Origin: an uncultured Bacteriovoracaceae bacterium
Lineage (GTDB): Bacteria; Bdellovibrionota; Bacteriovoracia; Bacteriovoracales; Bacteriovoracaceae
Assembly: GCA_938034385.1 (NCBI GenBank)
Contig: CALHLC010000049.1
Coordinates: 1 to 43,046, forward strand
DNA length: 43,046 nt
Reading direction: 5' to 3'
Both the position numbers and the translations under genes were made by a program. Positions 29,674 through 40,400 of the stretch are shown here, in pieces. Position 1 is the first letter of the stretch. Each line of letters starts with the position of its first letter. The notes under the pieces were generated by a model. The model was given only the letters and a program-made list of their open reading frames with translations. It made no database searches and was not told the origin of the DNA.

Positions 29674-32600
29674 ATGAATGTTGTACGTTTGTTGTTGTAC
29701 TTTTTCTTTGTCTTGCTTGTCTCTTGTAATAATCAAGTAGGAGATGAAGAAGACAATGAAAATAATTTTATAGTGGATCCAAATGACTTGGGTAAAATTA
29801 CCTTTGTTAATGGGAATCTAGACTTTGGTCCTGTGCCTATTGGTACAGTCCATGAAAGATATATTCTAGTTAAGAATACAGGTAGATTAGCTATCAGTAA
29901 TTTTGAAACTTTCTACGATGATGAAGATTTTAGTCTGATTTTTAGATATTCGGGGCAAAGTGCGGAGTTTCCTGGAGCAAATGGAACTTGTACAGATCGG
30001 TTAGAGGTTAATCAGACATGTTTGTTATCAATTGCTTATTTGCCAACAGCATCTGTTGAGCATGATGTTGAATTTAAATTAAAATATAAAGATGGGCTAG
30101 GGTATTCTGAAGCAGCAACAAGAATTAAGTCTGTATCAGGAACAAATGGATCAATTGATGTTCAACCAGATATTGTAAATTTTGGAGACATTGATTTCAA
30201 TGATACGAAGTCTTTAAATGTAGAGGTGAAAAACACAGGAGAATTAGATCTTAGAATTTTAAGTATAATTCTAGAACAAGGGACTGATACTCTTTTTAAT
30301 ATTGACTTTAGTGATCCTTTAACAACTTGTTCTTCAACGGATCAAATTTTAAGCGAAAATGATACATGTAATTTAGTAGTGAAAGTAGATACAAATTTAG
30401 TTTCTGTGTATGATGATTATTTTCATTACTTTGAAATAAACTTTCTTGAGAATCCAACAACGACTGCTGTTTCAACCTTGAGAACAGATGTAAGAGCGGG
30501 TGTTTATTCTCTCGAAGGTGTTTTAGAAACTACTCCTTTAGTAAAGTTTCAAAACTTAATTAGTGGATCTACTAAAAATATAAGCTTTCAACTAAGAAAC
30601 ATTGGACACAACGCCGCTGTAGTAAAAAGTGTTAATTCACCAGCGATGAGTGATTTAAATTTTAATATTGATACTACTGACTGTACAAATTTATCTAATG
30701 AAATATTCGCTGCACCTGGAGAGGTGATTATCCCTCCAAATACAATTTGTATTTTAAATGCGACGATGAGTCCTATTGTTACTTTGGGAACGCAATCATT
30801 CAATTATCCTAATTTAAATTTAAGTTATGATAACTTAAAGACTGGTATAGTTAATACACTTGATATTGCCCTTGAAGGTAATATTATTAAATCAGGCTTT
30901 ATAGAAACTTTTGATGACTTAGATGCCCCAGCAAACAATTGGGTGGTACCTGCTAATACACTCGTTTCAAATGATTCGAGAATTTTTGAAGCGGCGACTT
31001 TTAAAATCAAGCACAGTGGTGATACTCCTGTAACAATTGGAACGTTTAGTTTGTCTGGTCAAGGTAGAGAATATTTATCTGTGACAGAAAGTTGTAATCA
31101 GGTTTTAAATGTTGGAGATGAGTGTACTTTTACAGTGACATTACTGCCGACTTTAACTGTTTACAATACACTTTTAGATACATTGATAAATGCGAATTTA
31201 AAAATTCAATATACAGATGAATCAATTGATCTTTCAAATAATTTTGTTCAAAGAGAAATCGACTTTGCTATAACTGGAAACTTAGATTTAAAGAGTGAAT
31301 TAGTATTTGAAGAATATGACGGAAGTGCCAGTCGATCAGGGGAATCAGTCGCAAATAGTGCATTGTTAGAAAAAATTTATATTAGAAATATTGGTGGAAT
31401 ATCTGAAAGTACTTTTTCTTTACAAATAAGTAATACAACTAATTTTAGTGCTGTGAATACTACTACTGTAGATTCAGATGGCATCAAAAACTGTTTAGAA
31501 TTAATTGCAACTTCAACTGCACTTAATCCTCAGGATCAATGTTTTTATGAAATGAGAGGGCTAGCAGCCGTTAATGGAAACGTAGCGACCAATTTAAATA
31601 TTGTATTTGGAGCAACTTCAGAAGTTTCTGATGTATATGCTCTTGATGTTGAGTTTGTAGATACTGCAAAAATTGCAACTATCGATTCTGAAGCTGGAGA
31701 TAAGGTCACATATATTACTTATGTTGCTGATTATCCAGGAGTTGGATCTTCTACCAGTACAGGGGATGCTTCCGTAACTCGTAAATATTCAACAGCTGCA
31801 ACTGTTGCGACTTCTCAAATTACTTTAAATACTATCTCTACAAACTTTGACTTAGCTGTCGTAGATGGAGGGTTAGGAGCTATAGGTACTCAAGAAACTA
31901 TTACTTTTAGCTTGGGTAATTCTGGAGGGTTTCCTCTTGGGATAAATAGTGTAAGTGTAAGTAGCGGTAGTGCTATATATAAAACTTCATCAGGATGTAA
32001 GACAGGAGCAAATGTTTCTTCAGGTTCGGAGTGTCAAGCCTCTTTTGATGTGAATTACTTAAGTTCGGCCCTTGAGAACTCAGAAATAGAGATTAAATAT
32101 ACACTTGGAGATAAAGTTAGTCCTGATGATGTAAACTTCATTGAATATACATCATATGTGAAAGTTTATTATAAAGGATATGATCCAGCTACGGTTGCAA
32201 ATCTTAATCCTTATGAAGGGGTTTCAAGTATAAGTGAGTTGGAGCTCGCTACTACGGTTGGACCGGATAATACTACTTCTAAAACTTTTAAGATCCAAAA
32301 TGATGGTACTCAAACTGCTACAGATATTCATTATGCATTATTACTAAATGGTAGTATTACAACTTTAACTGGTGGTTCTGGTGAGGAGCTTGTTTTTCCA
32401 GATTATGTAGCGGGAGCTTCTCCTATAGAAGAATATTTACTTAATAATACTGGAACTTGTACAAACGCAGCCGGTAATGACATGAACGCAACTGGTGATT
32501 GTGTTTTTGGGGTTGAATTTAATCCGAATTCTTTAGGGATTACAAATTATGAGGTTCAGCTTAGATATTTTAATGGTGCAACTTACACAACTGAAACGTT

Positions 32601-34380
32601 TGATCTGAAAACTACAGGTTTAAGTCCAGCTAAAATAGATGTTGGCGAAGTATTAGGGAATTTTCCTTTTTATGAGCATGACTTTGAGGGACAAGTAATA
32701 GATCAAACATATACACATGAAATATCACTTACTAATACAGGTGAAACTGATGCCACAAACTTTACTCATGATATGGCAGGAGGATCATTCTTATTTGAAG
32801 ATAATTCTAGTACATCTCCAACTTGTGGGGCAACTATTGCAGCTGGATCAACTTGTTACTTAAATCTAGTATTTAACCCTGTGTTTGCAAATATTGGAGT
32901 GAATGAAAATAAAAACTTTATAGCCACTTATGAAACAGGAGCTATTGCGGGAACGATGCTTACAGAGCAAATAGAGATTAATTCCAAAGGACTTACTGAA
33001 AATATTCGATCCAAGCATTATGGTTGGGATGAAGTTTACTCGATTGGATATAATGAAGCTTATGCTGATGAACTAAATGCTGCTGGAGGGAATTATCTTC
33101 CAGAGAGTTTAGGTTATATTAGCTTTACTTGGTTTTCTATGGATGATGCTGATGGAGATGCTGATAAATACTTTGTTTTCAAATCTAGTAAAGATGATAT
33201 TGATATTTATGCTGACTCACCACATGCAGTAATAAGTAGAGATGGTAGTGCGACTTATACTTATGAAGATAAGAACGTTACCAATACTCCTTTAAAAGTG
33301 TTTTATTATAAAGTTGTTCCTGAAAAAAACGGAGCGATTTCACAAATCTTATCTAGTGATTATCCTATCGCTGACTTGAGGATAATTATCCCAAATAAAT
33401 TTGAATCATTAGTTCATAAGTTTATGATGAATAGGGATATCTGTAAGTCGATGGACTTAGCAGATACAACTCTTGCAAGCTTTGACCCAGATTCAAATGG
33501 GTGTGAATACTTAGACGAAAATAATGCACCAGTAATGGTAAATCATGACTATGACTTATCAGTAGATATGTTTGAAACTAGTGGGCTTTATCAATCTACA
33601 AATGCAATAATTAACTCTTCTCAAGGAGTTCCTCTTGAGATGAATTTTGATAATTCTCTTCTTCATTGTGAATCAAAGAGTGTTACTTACTCATCTTCAG
33701 AATCATTCTTTTCAACGGCATTTGAAAAGTCATTACCTAATAGGTTAGAGCATTCAGTTTATGCTGCTCTTGAAAGTGGAAGTTTCTATGACTCTACACT
33801 ATGTGGATATGATGTGACAGATCCATTAACGGGTAATCAAGTAGATTGTCAGTCGAAGTTTTTAATTGAACAAGCTGCTGGTGGATTAAAAGAATGGACG
33901 ACTTCACAAGTTTCTGGTTTTGGAAAAGGAGAGACAACTACTTATACTTCTTTTACTGATAGCTTAATAAATAATATCGACTATACTAAGCATTTTCAGA
34001 CCGTATCTGGAATCAATACGAAAAATCACCTTGATCCAATTGCTTTAGATAATACATGTCTAAACTTAGCAACTGGAATTGCTGAAAGAGAAGGACCATT
34101 AGGATGTGTAGGAGAGCATTACGCGACTTTTACCGATGATCCAGGATCAGCTGGTCCTAAAGTAATTGATATATCAACAGAGGCTGCAAATACTAGATTC
34201 ATGCTATGGCATTTTAATTCAGACTTATCTGGTCAGAATATTACTGTTAATGCTCAAGCAGGTGGAGGAGCAAGCATAGGTGAAGCTCCACAGAATAATT
34301 CGTCGATTTATACTACTGAATTTGTTCCAAGTGTAACCCCTCGTGGTGGTGCAAGGTGTGTAACTAGAATCGGATATTAA
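29674..34380 (+). CDS. Giant lipoprotein with ~8 ASH/choice-of-anchor-D-like repeats
   Basis: 1568 residues. The lipobox is Leu-Val-Ser-Cys (Cys18), followed by an acidic Asn/Asp/Glu linker. Residues ~40-1100 contain about eight immunoglobulin-like repeats, each with a phrase like FGPVPIGTVHERYILVKNTG or FGDIDFNDTKSLNVEVKNTG. Most repeats have a late Cys-x(8-11)-Cys pair (CSSTDQILSENDTC), the layout of choice-of-anchor-D / ASPM-SPD2-Hydin domains. Residues ~1110-1568 are a distinct Cys-containing domain ending GGARCVTRIGY that I cannot name. GAGGAAAA precedes the ATG. It lies 17 bases after giant gene 1, so the two are probably one transcript from the sigma-28-like promoter, and a strong terminator closes the unit. 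Confidence 0.83.
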   Translation: MNVVRLLLYFFFVLLVSCNNQVGDEEDNENNFIVDPNDLGKITFVNGNLDFGPVPIGTVHERYILVKNTGRLAISNFETFYDDEDFSLIFRYSGQSAEFPGANGTCTDRLEVNQTCLLSIAYLPTASVEHDVEFKLKYKDGLGYSEAATRIKSVSGTNGSIDVQPDIVNFGDIDFNDTKSLNVEVKNTGELDLRILSIILEQGTDTLFNIDFSDPLTTCSSTDQILSENDTCNLVVKVDTNLVSVYDDYFHYFEINFLENPTTTAVSTLRTDVRAGVYSLEGVLETTPLVKFQNLISGSTKNISFQLRNIGHNAAVVKSVNSPAMSDLNFNIDTTDCTNLSNEIFAAPGEVIIPPNTICILNATMSPIVTLGTQSFNYPNLNLSYDNLKTGIVNTLDIALEGNIIKSGFIETFDDLDAPANNWVVPANTLVSNDSRIFEAATFKIKHSGDTPVTIGTFSLSGQGREYLSVTESCNQVLNVGDECTFTVTLLPTLTVYNTLLDTLINANLKIQYTDESIDLSNNFVQREIDFAITGNLDLKSELVFEEYDGSASRSGESVANSALLEKIYIRNIGGISESTFSLQISNTTNFSAVNTTTVDSDGIKNCLELIATSTALNPQDQCFYEMRGLAAVNGNVATNLNIVFGATSEVSDVYALDVEFVDTAKIATIDSEAGDKVTYITYVADYPGVGSSTSTGDASVTRKYSTAATVATSQITLNTISTNFDLAVVDGGLGAIGTQETITFSLGNSGGFPLGINSVSVSSGSAIYKTSSGCKTGANVSSGSECQASFDVNYLSSALENSEIEIKYTLGDKVSPDDVNFIEYTSYVKVYYKGYDPATVANLNPYEGVSSISELELATTVGPDNTTSKTFKIQNDGTQTATDIHYALLLNGSITTLTGGSGEELVFPDYVAGASPIEEYLLNNTGTCTNAAGNDMNATGDCVFGVEFNPNSLGITNYEVQLRYFNGATYTTETFDLKTTGLSPAKIDVGEVLGNFPFYEHDFEGQVIDQTYTHEISLTNTGETDATNFTHDMAGGSFLFEDNSSTSPTCGATIAAGSTCYLNLVFNPVFANIGVNENKNFIATYETGAIAGTMLTEQIEINSKGLTENIRSKHYGWDEVYSIGYNEAYADELNAAGGNYLPESLGYISFTWFSMDDADGDADKYFVFKSSKDDIDIYADSPHAVISRDGSATYTYEDKNVTNTPLKVFYYKVVPEKNGAISQILSSDYPIADLRIIIPNKFESLVHKFMMNRDICKSMDLADTTLASFDPDSNGCEYLDENNAPVMVNHDYDLSVDMFETSGLYQSTNAIINSSQGVPLEMNFDNSLLHCESKSVTYSSSESFFSTAFEKSLPNRLEHSVYAALESGSFYDSTLCGYDVTDPLTGNQVDCQSKFLIEQAAGGLKEWTTSQVSGFGKGETTTYTSFTDSLINNIDYTKHFQTVSGINTKNHLDPIALDNTCLNLATGIAEREGPLGCVGEHYATFTDDPGSAGPKVIDISTEAANTRFMLWHFNSDLSGQNITVNAQAGGGASIGEAPQNNSSIYTTEFVPSVTPRGGARCVTRIGY

Positions 34381-34404
34381 TACTTAGAAATATATTTTTC
34401 TTTT

Positions 34405-34436
34405 AAAAGCCCTCAAGTATTTGAGGGCTTTTTTGT
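34405..34436 (+). terminator. Rho-independent terminator after the giant lipoprotein pair
   Basis: AAGCCCTCAA pairs perfectly with TTGAGGGCTT around a GTAT loop and is followed by a T run. Confidence 0.95.
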
Positions 34437-34483
34437 TTAAAAAATTTCAACTACTAAGATCAAGTATCATTTTTTAATTATTG

Positions 34484-34509
34484 TTTATTTAGGAAGTTAT
34501 GACCCAATA
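34484..34509 (+). promoter_or_regulatory. Weak sigma-28-like candidate for motAB
   Basis: ACCCAATA (34502-34509) differs by one base from the -10 box ACCGAATA of giant gene 1, and GGAAGTTAT precedes it as GGAATTAT does there. The -35 (TTTA or GTTT) is poor. Reported because motAB genes are classic FliA targets. Confidence 0.3.
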
Positions 34510-34530
34510 CAAAAAATGCATGGCAAAAAT

Positions 34531-34565
34531 TAGATTAACAATTATACTATATAAAAGTTAATCTA
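34531..34565 (+). promoter_or_regulatory. Hairpin abutting the motA ribosome-binding site
   Basis: TAGATTAAC (34531-34539) is the exact reverse complement of GTTAATCTA (34557-34565). The right arm touches the AAGGAG Shine-Dalgarno at 34565-34570, so folding could reduce motA translation. The pairing is AT-rich with a 17-base loop, so its stability is modest. Confidence 0.45.
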
Positions 34566-34576
34566 AGGAGTAGTGA

Positions 34577-35371
34577 GTGAATATATTTGCGGTATTGGTG
34601 TTCTTGTCATCAATCTTATATGTATACGTTAGTTTTTTATGGACCTCGAGTAATCAGCCTTTAATTTATTTTGATGCAACAAGTTTGTTTATTGTTCTTG
34701 TTGGTACGATTATCGCGATTGCTTTAAGTGTTGATATAAGAAGATTATTCAAACTATTTATGGTTTTTATTAGAAGGTTTTTCTTTGGAAAAAACTATGA
34801 GTTTAGAACCCTTATTATGGAATTAATGACTTTAACAGAATCTTATAGAAAAGGTGAAAGTCTAAGTGGTTTAATACCTGGAATAACTGATGATTTCCTG
34901 CAAGAGTCTGTTCAAACTATAGATGATGGAATTGTTGAAGGAGAAGATCTTGTAGATTTACTTGAGAGTAGAAATGAAAATCAATTATTAAATAATGAAA
35001 AAGAGGCTAATTTATTCCAGACAATGTCAAAATTTCCTCCAGCGTTTGGAATGATCGGGACTACTATGGGTATGGTTGCTCTACTAGCAAACCTTGCCAC
35101 TTCAGAAGATGCAATCGGGACGATTGGACCAATGATGGCCGTAGCCCTAATTACAACTTTATATGGAGCGATCTTAGCAAACCTTATTTTACTTCCTATA
35201 GCTGAAAATCTTAAAGGTGACTCTGAAGAGATATATGAAAAAAATGTCATTATTATTGAAGGTGTGAAGTTATTATTAAAGAAAACAAACCCAGTTGTTG
35301 TTGCTGAAAAAATGAACTCATTTCTTCCAAAGTCTAAAAGACTTGATTGGAAAGAAGTTATTAACGCTTAA
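34577..35371 (+). CDS. motA: Flagellar motor stator protein MotA
   Basis: 264 residues, GTG start with AAGGAG 6 bases upstream. Four membrane segments are visible: about 3-22, 30-50, then a long cytoplasmic loop, then two C-terminal spans. The conserved MotA/TolQ/ExbB stretch FPPAFGMIGTTMGMVALLANL is followed by IGPMMAVALITTLYGAILANL. The cytoplasmic loop normally contacts FliG. MotA and MotB form the ion channel that drives flagellar rotation in the inner membrane. motB follows after 15 bases, confirming the pair over a TolQ/ExbB reading. Confidence 0.92.
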   Translation: MNIFAVLVFLSSILYVYVSFLWTSSNQPLIYFDATSLFIVLVGTIIAIALSVDIRRLFKLFMVFIRRFFFGKNYEFRTLIMELMTLTESYRKGESLSGLIPGITDDFLQESVQTIDDGIVEGEDLVDLLESRNENQLLNNEKEANLFQTMSKFPPAFGMIGTTMGMVALLANLATSEDAIGTIGPMMAVALITTLYGAILANLILLPIAENLKGDSEEIYEKNVIIIEGVKLLLKKTNPVVVAEKMNSFLPKSKRLDWKEVINA

Positions 35372-35386
35372 TATAAGAAGAAATAA

Positions 35387-36109
35387 ATGAGAAAAAATAA
35401 AGTTAGAAGAAAAAGAATGGAAAGTGACGAAGGTACATGGCTTGTAAGTTATGCAGACATGATGACATTAATTTGTTGTTTCTTTATTCTGATGATGGCC
35501 CTAGCAAATTATGAGCCTGTAGGGTTTACAAAGAAAGTACAAGAACTTTCAAAGCACTTTAATGTCGATAAGTATAAATCATCAGATGTTAAACTAACGA
35601 CTCTTACAGATGAAGTAGCTAGTCATCCAAAGCTTCAAAAGATGACGAAGATTTCAAAAAAAGATGAAAGGTTAATAGTTAGCTTTAGTGGGACTATTTT
35701 ATTTAAAAATGATTTATATGAATTAAATGATGAAATGCTTTCACAACTAGATGCTTTAATTGATTTAATTAAAACACGAGATGATTCGTATAAGATTTTA
35801 ATTGAAGGGCATACTTCAAATTTACCCATTTCTAAAAAGAGTCTGATTTCAAAATGGCATCTAAGTTCTTTGAGAGCTTCGGCAGTTGCTCAAAGATTTG
35901 CATTCTTTGGCTTTAACAATAAGAACATTGTACCAATTGGAAGAGGTTCCACTGAGCCGATTCTAGCAAATCAGGATAAATTTGGTGAAAATATTAAAGA
36001 AAACATTGTTTTAAACGATAGAGTTGAAATTAAGATTCTTGAATCTAAAGAAGTTGAAACAACAGAGAAAAAGAGAAAATTAGGTCTTGGGGTGTATTTT
36101 AAAGATTAA
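35387..36109 (+). CDS. motB: Flagellar motor stator protein MotB
   Basis: 240 residues. The single membrane segment begins GTWLVSYADMMTLICCFFILMMAL and contains Asp24, the ion-binding residue essential in MotB. After a plug/linker region comes the OmpA-like peptidoglycan-binding domain (ILIEGHTSNLPI, LSSLRASAVAQRFAFFGF, RGSTEPILAN, LNDRVEIKI). It is shorter than E. coli MotB (308). The Tyr-Ala-Asp-Met form does not by itself reveal proton or sodium coupling. The PilZ gene starts 2 bases after the stop codon. Confidence 0.94.
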   Translation: MRKNKVRRKRMESDEGTWLVSYADMMTLICCFFILMMALANYEPVGFTKKVQELSKHFNVDKYKSSDVKLTTLTDEVASHPKLQKMTKISKKDERLIVSFSGTILFKNDLYELNDEMLSQLDALIDLIKTRDDSYKILIEGHTSNLPISKKSLISKWHLSSLRASAVAQRFAFFGFNNKNIVPIGRGSTEPILANQDKFGENIKENIVLNDRVEIKILESKEVETTEKKRKLGLGVYFKD

Positions 36110-36111
36110 AA

Positions 36112-37176
36112 ATGATTATAGGCATAATAGATAAAGATAAAGACAGAGGACCTCTCGAGGACTTTTTTAAGCAGCATTCTAAAGACTTTCGATTTTATGA
36201 TAATTTACAAGATGGTGTGCAAAAGGCACTTGATGGAAATGTTCAGTATATTGTTATTGATACGGACAATGAACCGACTGTTTCTATAGATAGGTTGAAT
36301 TTTTTCTCTAAAGAGAATGAAACTCCATGTATTGTTTTGACTTGCAATGCTGCTTTATCGGCAAAGATTAGAATTTCAGCAAAAAATAATTCGTTTTTAA
36401 CTACGGCATTATATGGGGATACGTATCCAGATCTTGATCAAATAATTGATACAAAGAGAAAATTTAAAAATAAGAATAAACATTTTGTAAAAAAGAAAAA
36501 AGTTAGTGAGAAATCCTATTATAATCTGTTCAGTTCTTCTTTAAACATTGGGATTATTTTATTTCTAGTAGGGCTTCTTGGATATTATGCATTCTTACTT
36601 TTTACAGGAAAAATATCAATAAGTGAGGAAAATAAATATTTTGCTTATATTTGGTTTGCTTTGGGCTCTTTAGGGATTCTCAACTCAGCTCTAATATTAA
36701 AAGATTCTAAGAGAGAGCGAACATTGAGCTTTGTTTTTTCGATTTGTTCTTTTGTGTTGATTTTTTTTAAGACAGATTTCTTTACTCCTATGGCCATTAT
36801 TTCAGTTTTGGTTCTTATTGATTACTTTTTACTAAAACCAATTCTCCAGCATATAAGAAATATGATGCATGTAAGAAAGGAACCTAGACATCCTGTTGAT
36901 GGATATATTTATGTAATCTCTTCTCAAAGTTCTGAAAATTTTAATGCTAGATTAGTAGATTTATCTAATTCTGGAGCACTTATAGAATCTCAAGAGATGT
37001 TTATTAAAGGTGAGGAATTAAAAATTAATAATGAGGCGTTTAGTATTTTTGCAGATGTAAAAAGGTCTTATAAATCTGGGGATAGTTATAAAACAGCTTT
37101 AGAATTTAATTTAGTAACAAAAGCTAACTCAAAAGCAATCACAGAGTATATTAAATCAAATTCGATCGAAGTTTAA
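36112..37176 (+). CDS. REC-like / four-TM / PilZ protein, predicted membrane c-di-GMP receptor for the motor
   Basis: 354 residues. The start is similar to a receiver domain (MIIGIIDKDKD, YIVIDTDNEP, CIVLTCN, ~1-120) but lacks the usual phosphorylation context. Four membrane segments lie near 145-165, 177-196, 204-221 and 225-243. A C-terminal PilZ domain follows with both c-di-GMP signatures: Arg255-x-x-x-Arg259 (RKEPRH) and Asp283-Leu-Ser-Asn-Ser-Gly288. It is translationally coupled to motB (2-base gap). Known PilZ brakes such as YcgR are soluble and bind MotA or FliG/FliM. A membrane-embedded version within the stator operon suggests direct stator control, which is inference. Confidence 0.82.
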   Translation: MIIGIIDKDKDRGPLEDFFKQHSKDFRFYDNLQDGVQKALDGNVQYIVIDTDNEPTVSIDRLNFFSKENETPCIVLTCNAALSAKIRISAKNNSFLTTALYGDTYPDLDQIIDTKRKFKNKNKHFVKKKKVSEKSYYNLFSSSLNIGIILFLVGLLGYYAFLLFTGKISISEENKYFAYIWFALGSLGILNSALILKDSKRERTLSFVFSICSFVLIFFKTDFFTPMAIISVLVLIDYFLLKPILQHIRNMMHVRKEPRHPVDGYIYVISSQSSENFNARLVDLSNSGALIESQEMFIKGEELKINNEAFSIFADVKRSYKSGDSYKTALEFNLVTKANSKAITEYIKSNSIEV

Positions 37177-37294
37177 TTTGTTAAAAGCTTCTTACCTATA
37201 ACTGAAATCATAAATGTTACAAAACTCTAATTTGCCAAGAAAAAGTGCCAGAATTCATAAATTTTAGAAATTAAAAAACTACCATTAGCATGGC

Positions 37295-37321
37295 TTAAGT
37301 ATACGGAATTATAGCCGAATA
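37295..37321 (+). promoter_or_regulatory. Sigma-28 (FliA)-like promoter of giant lipoprotein gene 3
   Basis: TTAA (37295-37298), 15 bases, then GCCGAATA (37314-37321). The -10 box shares GCCGA with the FliA consensus GCCGATAA. It lies about 80 bases before the GTG start. The spacer core GGAATTAT matches the copy at 24912. Confidence 0.7.
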
Positions 37322-37402
37322 GCATTTTAGACAGTTTATTATTTGTAATAAGTTTAAAATATATGGGCTAAAGAAAATTTACTTCTTAAAGGTGGTACGT
37401 AA

Positions 37403-40400
37403 GTGGTTAAATCTAAAATTTTGATTTTGATGATGTCATTATTTCTAGTTTCTTGTGTAGGGACAATAGAGGACAATGGAGAAGTAGATAAGTCTACTGT
37501 TAATGATCCTGTCCAAGACTTTGCTTTCTCTGGAATTGAAAGCGGGTTATGGGTTTCAAACACAAAGGCTTCAGTTCGGTTTAGACCGGCAGTTGGAGGA
37601 AGTGGTAATTTTAGATACCAACTCCAAGATGAAGGTGGGAATGTTTTAACGGCCGACAATGGTGGGAATATGGTTAAAGACAGTAATGGTCTTTATCACT
37701 TAACTACATCAGGGTTTCCTTCTGGAACAACACATAGACTATTAGTTCGAGCGATTGATATTGATAGGGATGTTGCAGATACAAATTCAATTTATTATGA
37801 AATAAATCTTCCATCTGATTTATATCCAGACTTTGATGGTATTGATAGATGTGAGCCTTTCCCGGGTGGAAATGGTCAAAATCAATTAAATGTTTTCTGG
37901 AATAAAGGTGGAATTTATCCTAATGGACTATTTGGAAATCTTCCTCATAGTGTTGGTTCTTATAGAATTTATTATTGTGAAAAATCTGAAGGTACTGATT
38001 GTTTAGAAACAAGCTCTCCACAAAGAGGGGTAATGACAATTCTAAATGCAACTCAAGAGCAAGCAACAGTTGCAGGTTTAAGTGCTAATACTGATTATTA
38101 CTTCAGAGTAACTGCTGTTACTGAAGGAGATCCTGCTGATCCAACTTCTCAATTAGAAGAAAACAATATTGAGTTTTCAGAATGTAAAACTCAGATCGCT
38201 TCAGGTCCAATTGTATTTAGTGGTATTGAAGATGTTATTCTTGCTAATGGAGAAAATGGGATAAATGAAGCAACTGCTCATTGGTCACCTGCTACAGGTG
38301 GTTATGTTGGTTATAAATTATTTTATCACCCAGTGATTGATGCAAACTCTACATTTAATTATTTAGATCCAAATATTCAATCTATAACAATTCTAGATCC
38401 TCTTGCAATTAGTCAAGCGATGATTGGTTTAGACTCATTTACTTATCATGCATTCTTGATGAAGGCTTGTCCTGATCTCATTGGTGATCCAACATGTGGT
38501 GCTGGTAATGATGCAAATGGAACATTTATTATCAAACAAACAAAACCACCAATTGCAGTTTTTGCTGGGATTGATAATGCGACGAATGACGTAACTAATC
38601 CATCAAATGTTTATTTAAATTTTGTTCCTGCTGATACATCTACTGGTGGGATCTTTGATGAGTATAGAGTAATTATTAGTGATGGAACGAATGATTATGA
38701 TATTACGGATTCAAATGCTACAAATAAATTAGGTGATATCTATGGAGCCGCTGGTCCAGACTATGCTGATTTATATTTAGATGGATTTGTTCCTTCAAAT
38801 ATTACTTCAACTTTTGCCAAATTAAATGGATTAAAGCCTGGAGTAATTTATCAAGCTGACGTTCAAGCTTGGGTTGATAGAACTTCTCCTTTACCTATCT
38901 CAGGTGGGAATATTTCTATAGAATATGGTTCTCAAACAACTGTTCCTGTTGCAGTTAGTAATGATGATACTACTCCACCTCTTGCTGCTGGAATGACTGT
39001 TACTCCACCAAGTGGAATTTTAGTTGAAAATGATGTTTTAACACTTGTTTTAACTTATAACGAGTCACTAGTTATTACTGGTCAACCAAGAATAGGAATT
39101 GATGTTGGTGGCGTTACGAAATATGCTGACATGGTTTCAAATACATTAAATTCTTTAACTTTTGAATATACCGTAGTTGCAGGAGATAATGACCTTGATG
39201 GGATTGCATTTGATACTAATGCAGTTTCTCTAAATGGTGGATCTATTGCCGATCTTTCAGGAAATAATGCTAACTTAAACTTTGTAGGTGTTGCTCCTGT
39301 TGTTTCAGCTATCTTTGTAGACACTACTCCTCCAAACCCTCCTACAAATATTACTTTTAGTAAACCATGGTTAAGTAGTGTGATTATCGATCAAACTGCA
39401 ACTTGGACAAATCCAACTTCAGATTTCTCTTTTGCTGAGATTGGTGTTGGATCTGCTGGTAGTGGAGTTGCTAATGCGGTAGCTTTTACAACTGCAAGCT
39501 CTACTAATACTCATGCATTTCCAAATATTAATGCAAGCTTAACAGAATGTTTTCAAGAATACCAAGTAGTCGTAAGAAGTGTTGATGCAGCTGGATTAAA
39601 ATCAAGCATTGCTTCAAGTATAGCAACATTTAAATATGATGCTACTGCACCTCAAACTCCAACTACTTCTTTAATTGGAAACACTTCAGATATCTTTGTT
39701 GCTAATGAAGCAAGTTGGACTGCTGTTACAGATTCATGTTCTCTTGATCATTATGAAATTGCAATTGGTAGAGATGATGATGCTGATGGTTTTGGAAGTG
39801 ATGATATAAACAATACTCTTGATTGGACTGAAATTCCAGGTGGAACGGCCACTACTCAGTATAAAGCTCAAAGTGGTGTTGATGGGATGACTTTTTCTCT
39901 TAACGCAGTTGATGATTTTTATGTGACTATTAGAGCGGTTGATGAAGCTGGAAACTATTCAGCTCCAGGTTCTAGTGCTCCATGGAAAGTTGATATTGCT
40001 GGACCTAGTACACCTACCAACCTTGCTATTGCAACTCAATGGGTAAGTGGGGCGTTGCCAGTTGCAAGTCCTAGCGTTTCTTGGACGAATCCAACTGAGC
40101 CAGATTTTGATCATATTGAAATTGCTCTAGGGACAAATATTGGCGACGAAGATTTAGAAGCAATGTTAAATATTGGAACATTTACAAGTCATACTTGGAC
40201 GGGATTAAACTCAATTGTTGAATGTAATCATAATTATCCAAAAATTTTAGCTTATGATGATATTGGAAATCCATCTATTGCAGCAACTGATCCAAATGTT
40301 TGGTTTGCTCATGATAATACTGCTCCTACTATGACAGGTGGAGATATAGATATCTCTGCTGGTGGTGAGGACTTAGCTACTAACAAAGCTCCTCTTGCGA

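Noticed and set aside
37177-37294. Possible small gene between the PilZ gene and giant lipoprotein gene 3
   Set aside because: No open frame with a ribosome-binding site; only the sigma-28-like promoter downstream can be supported.
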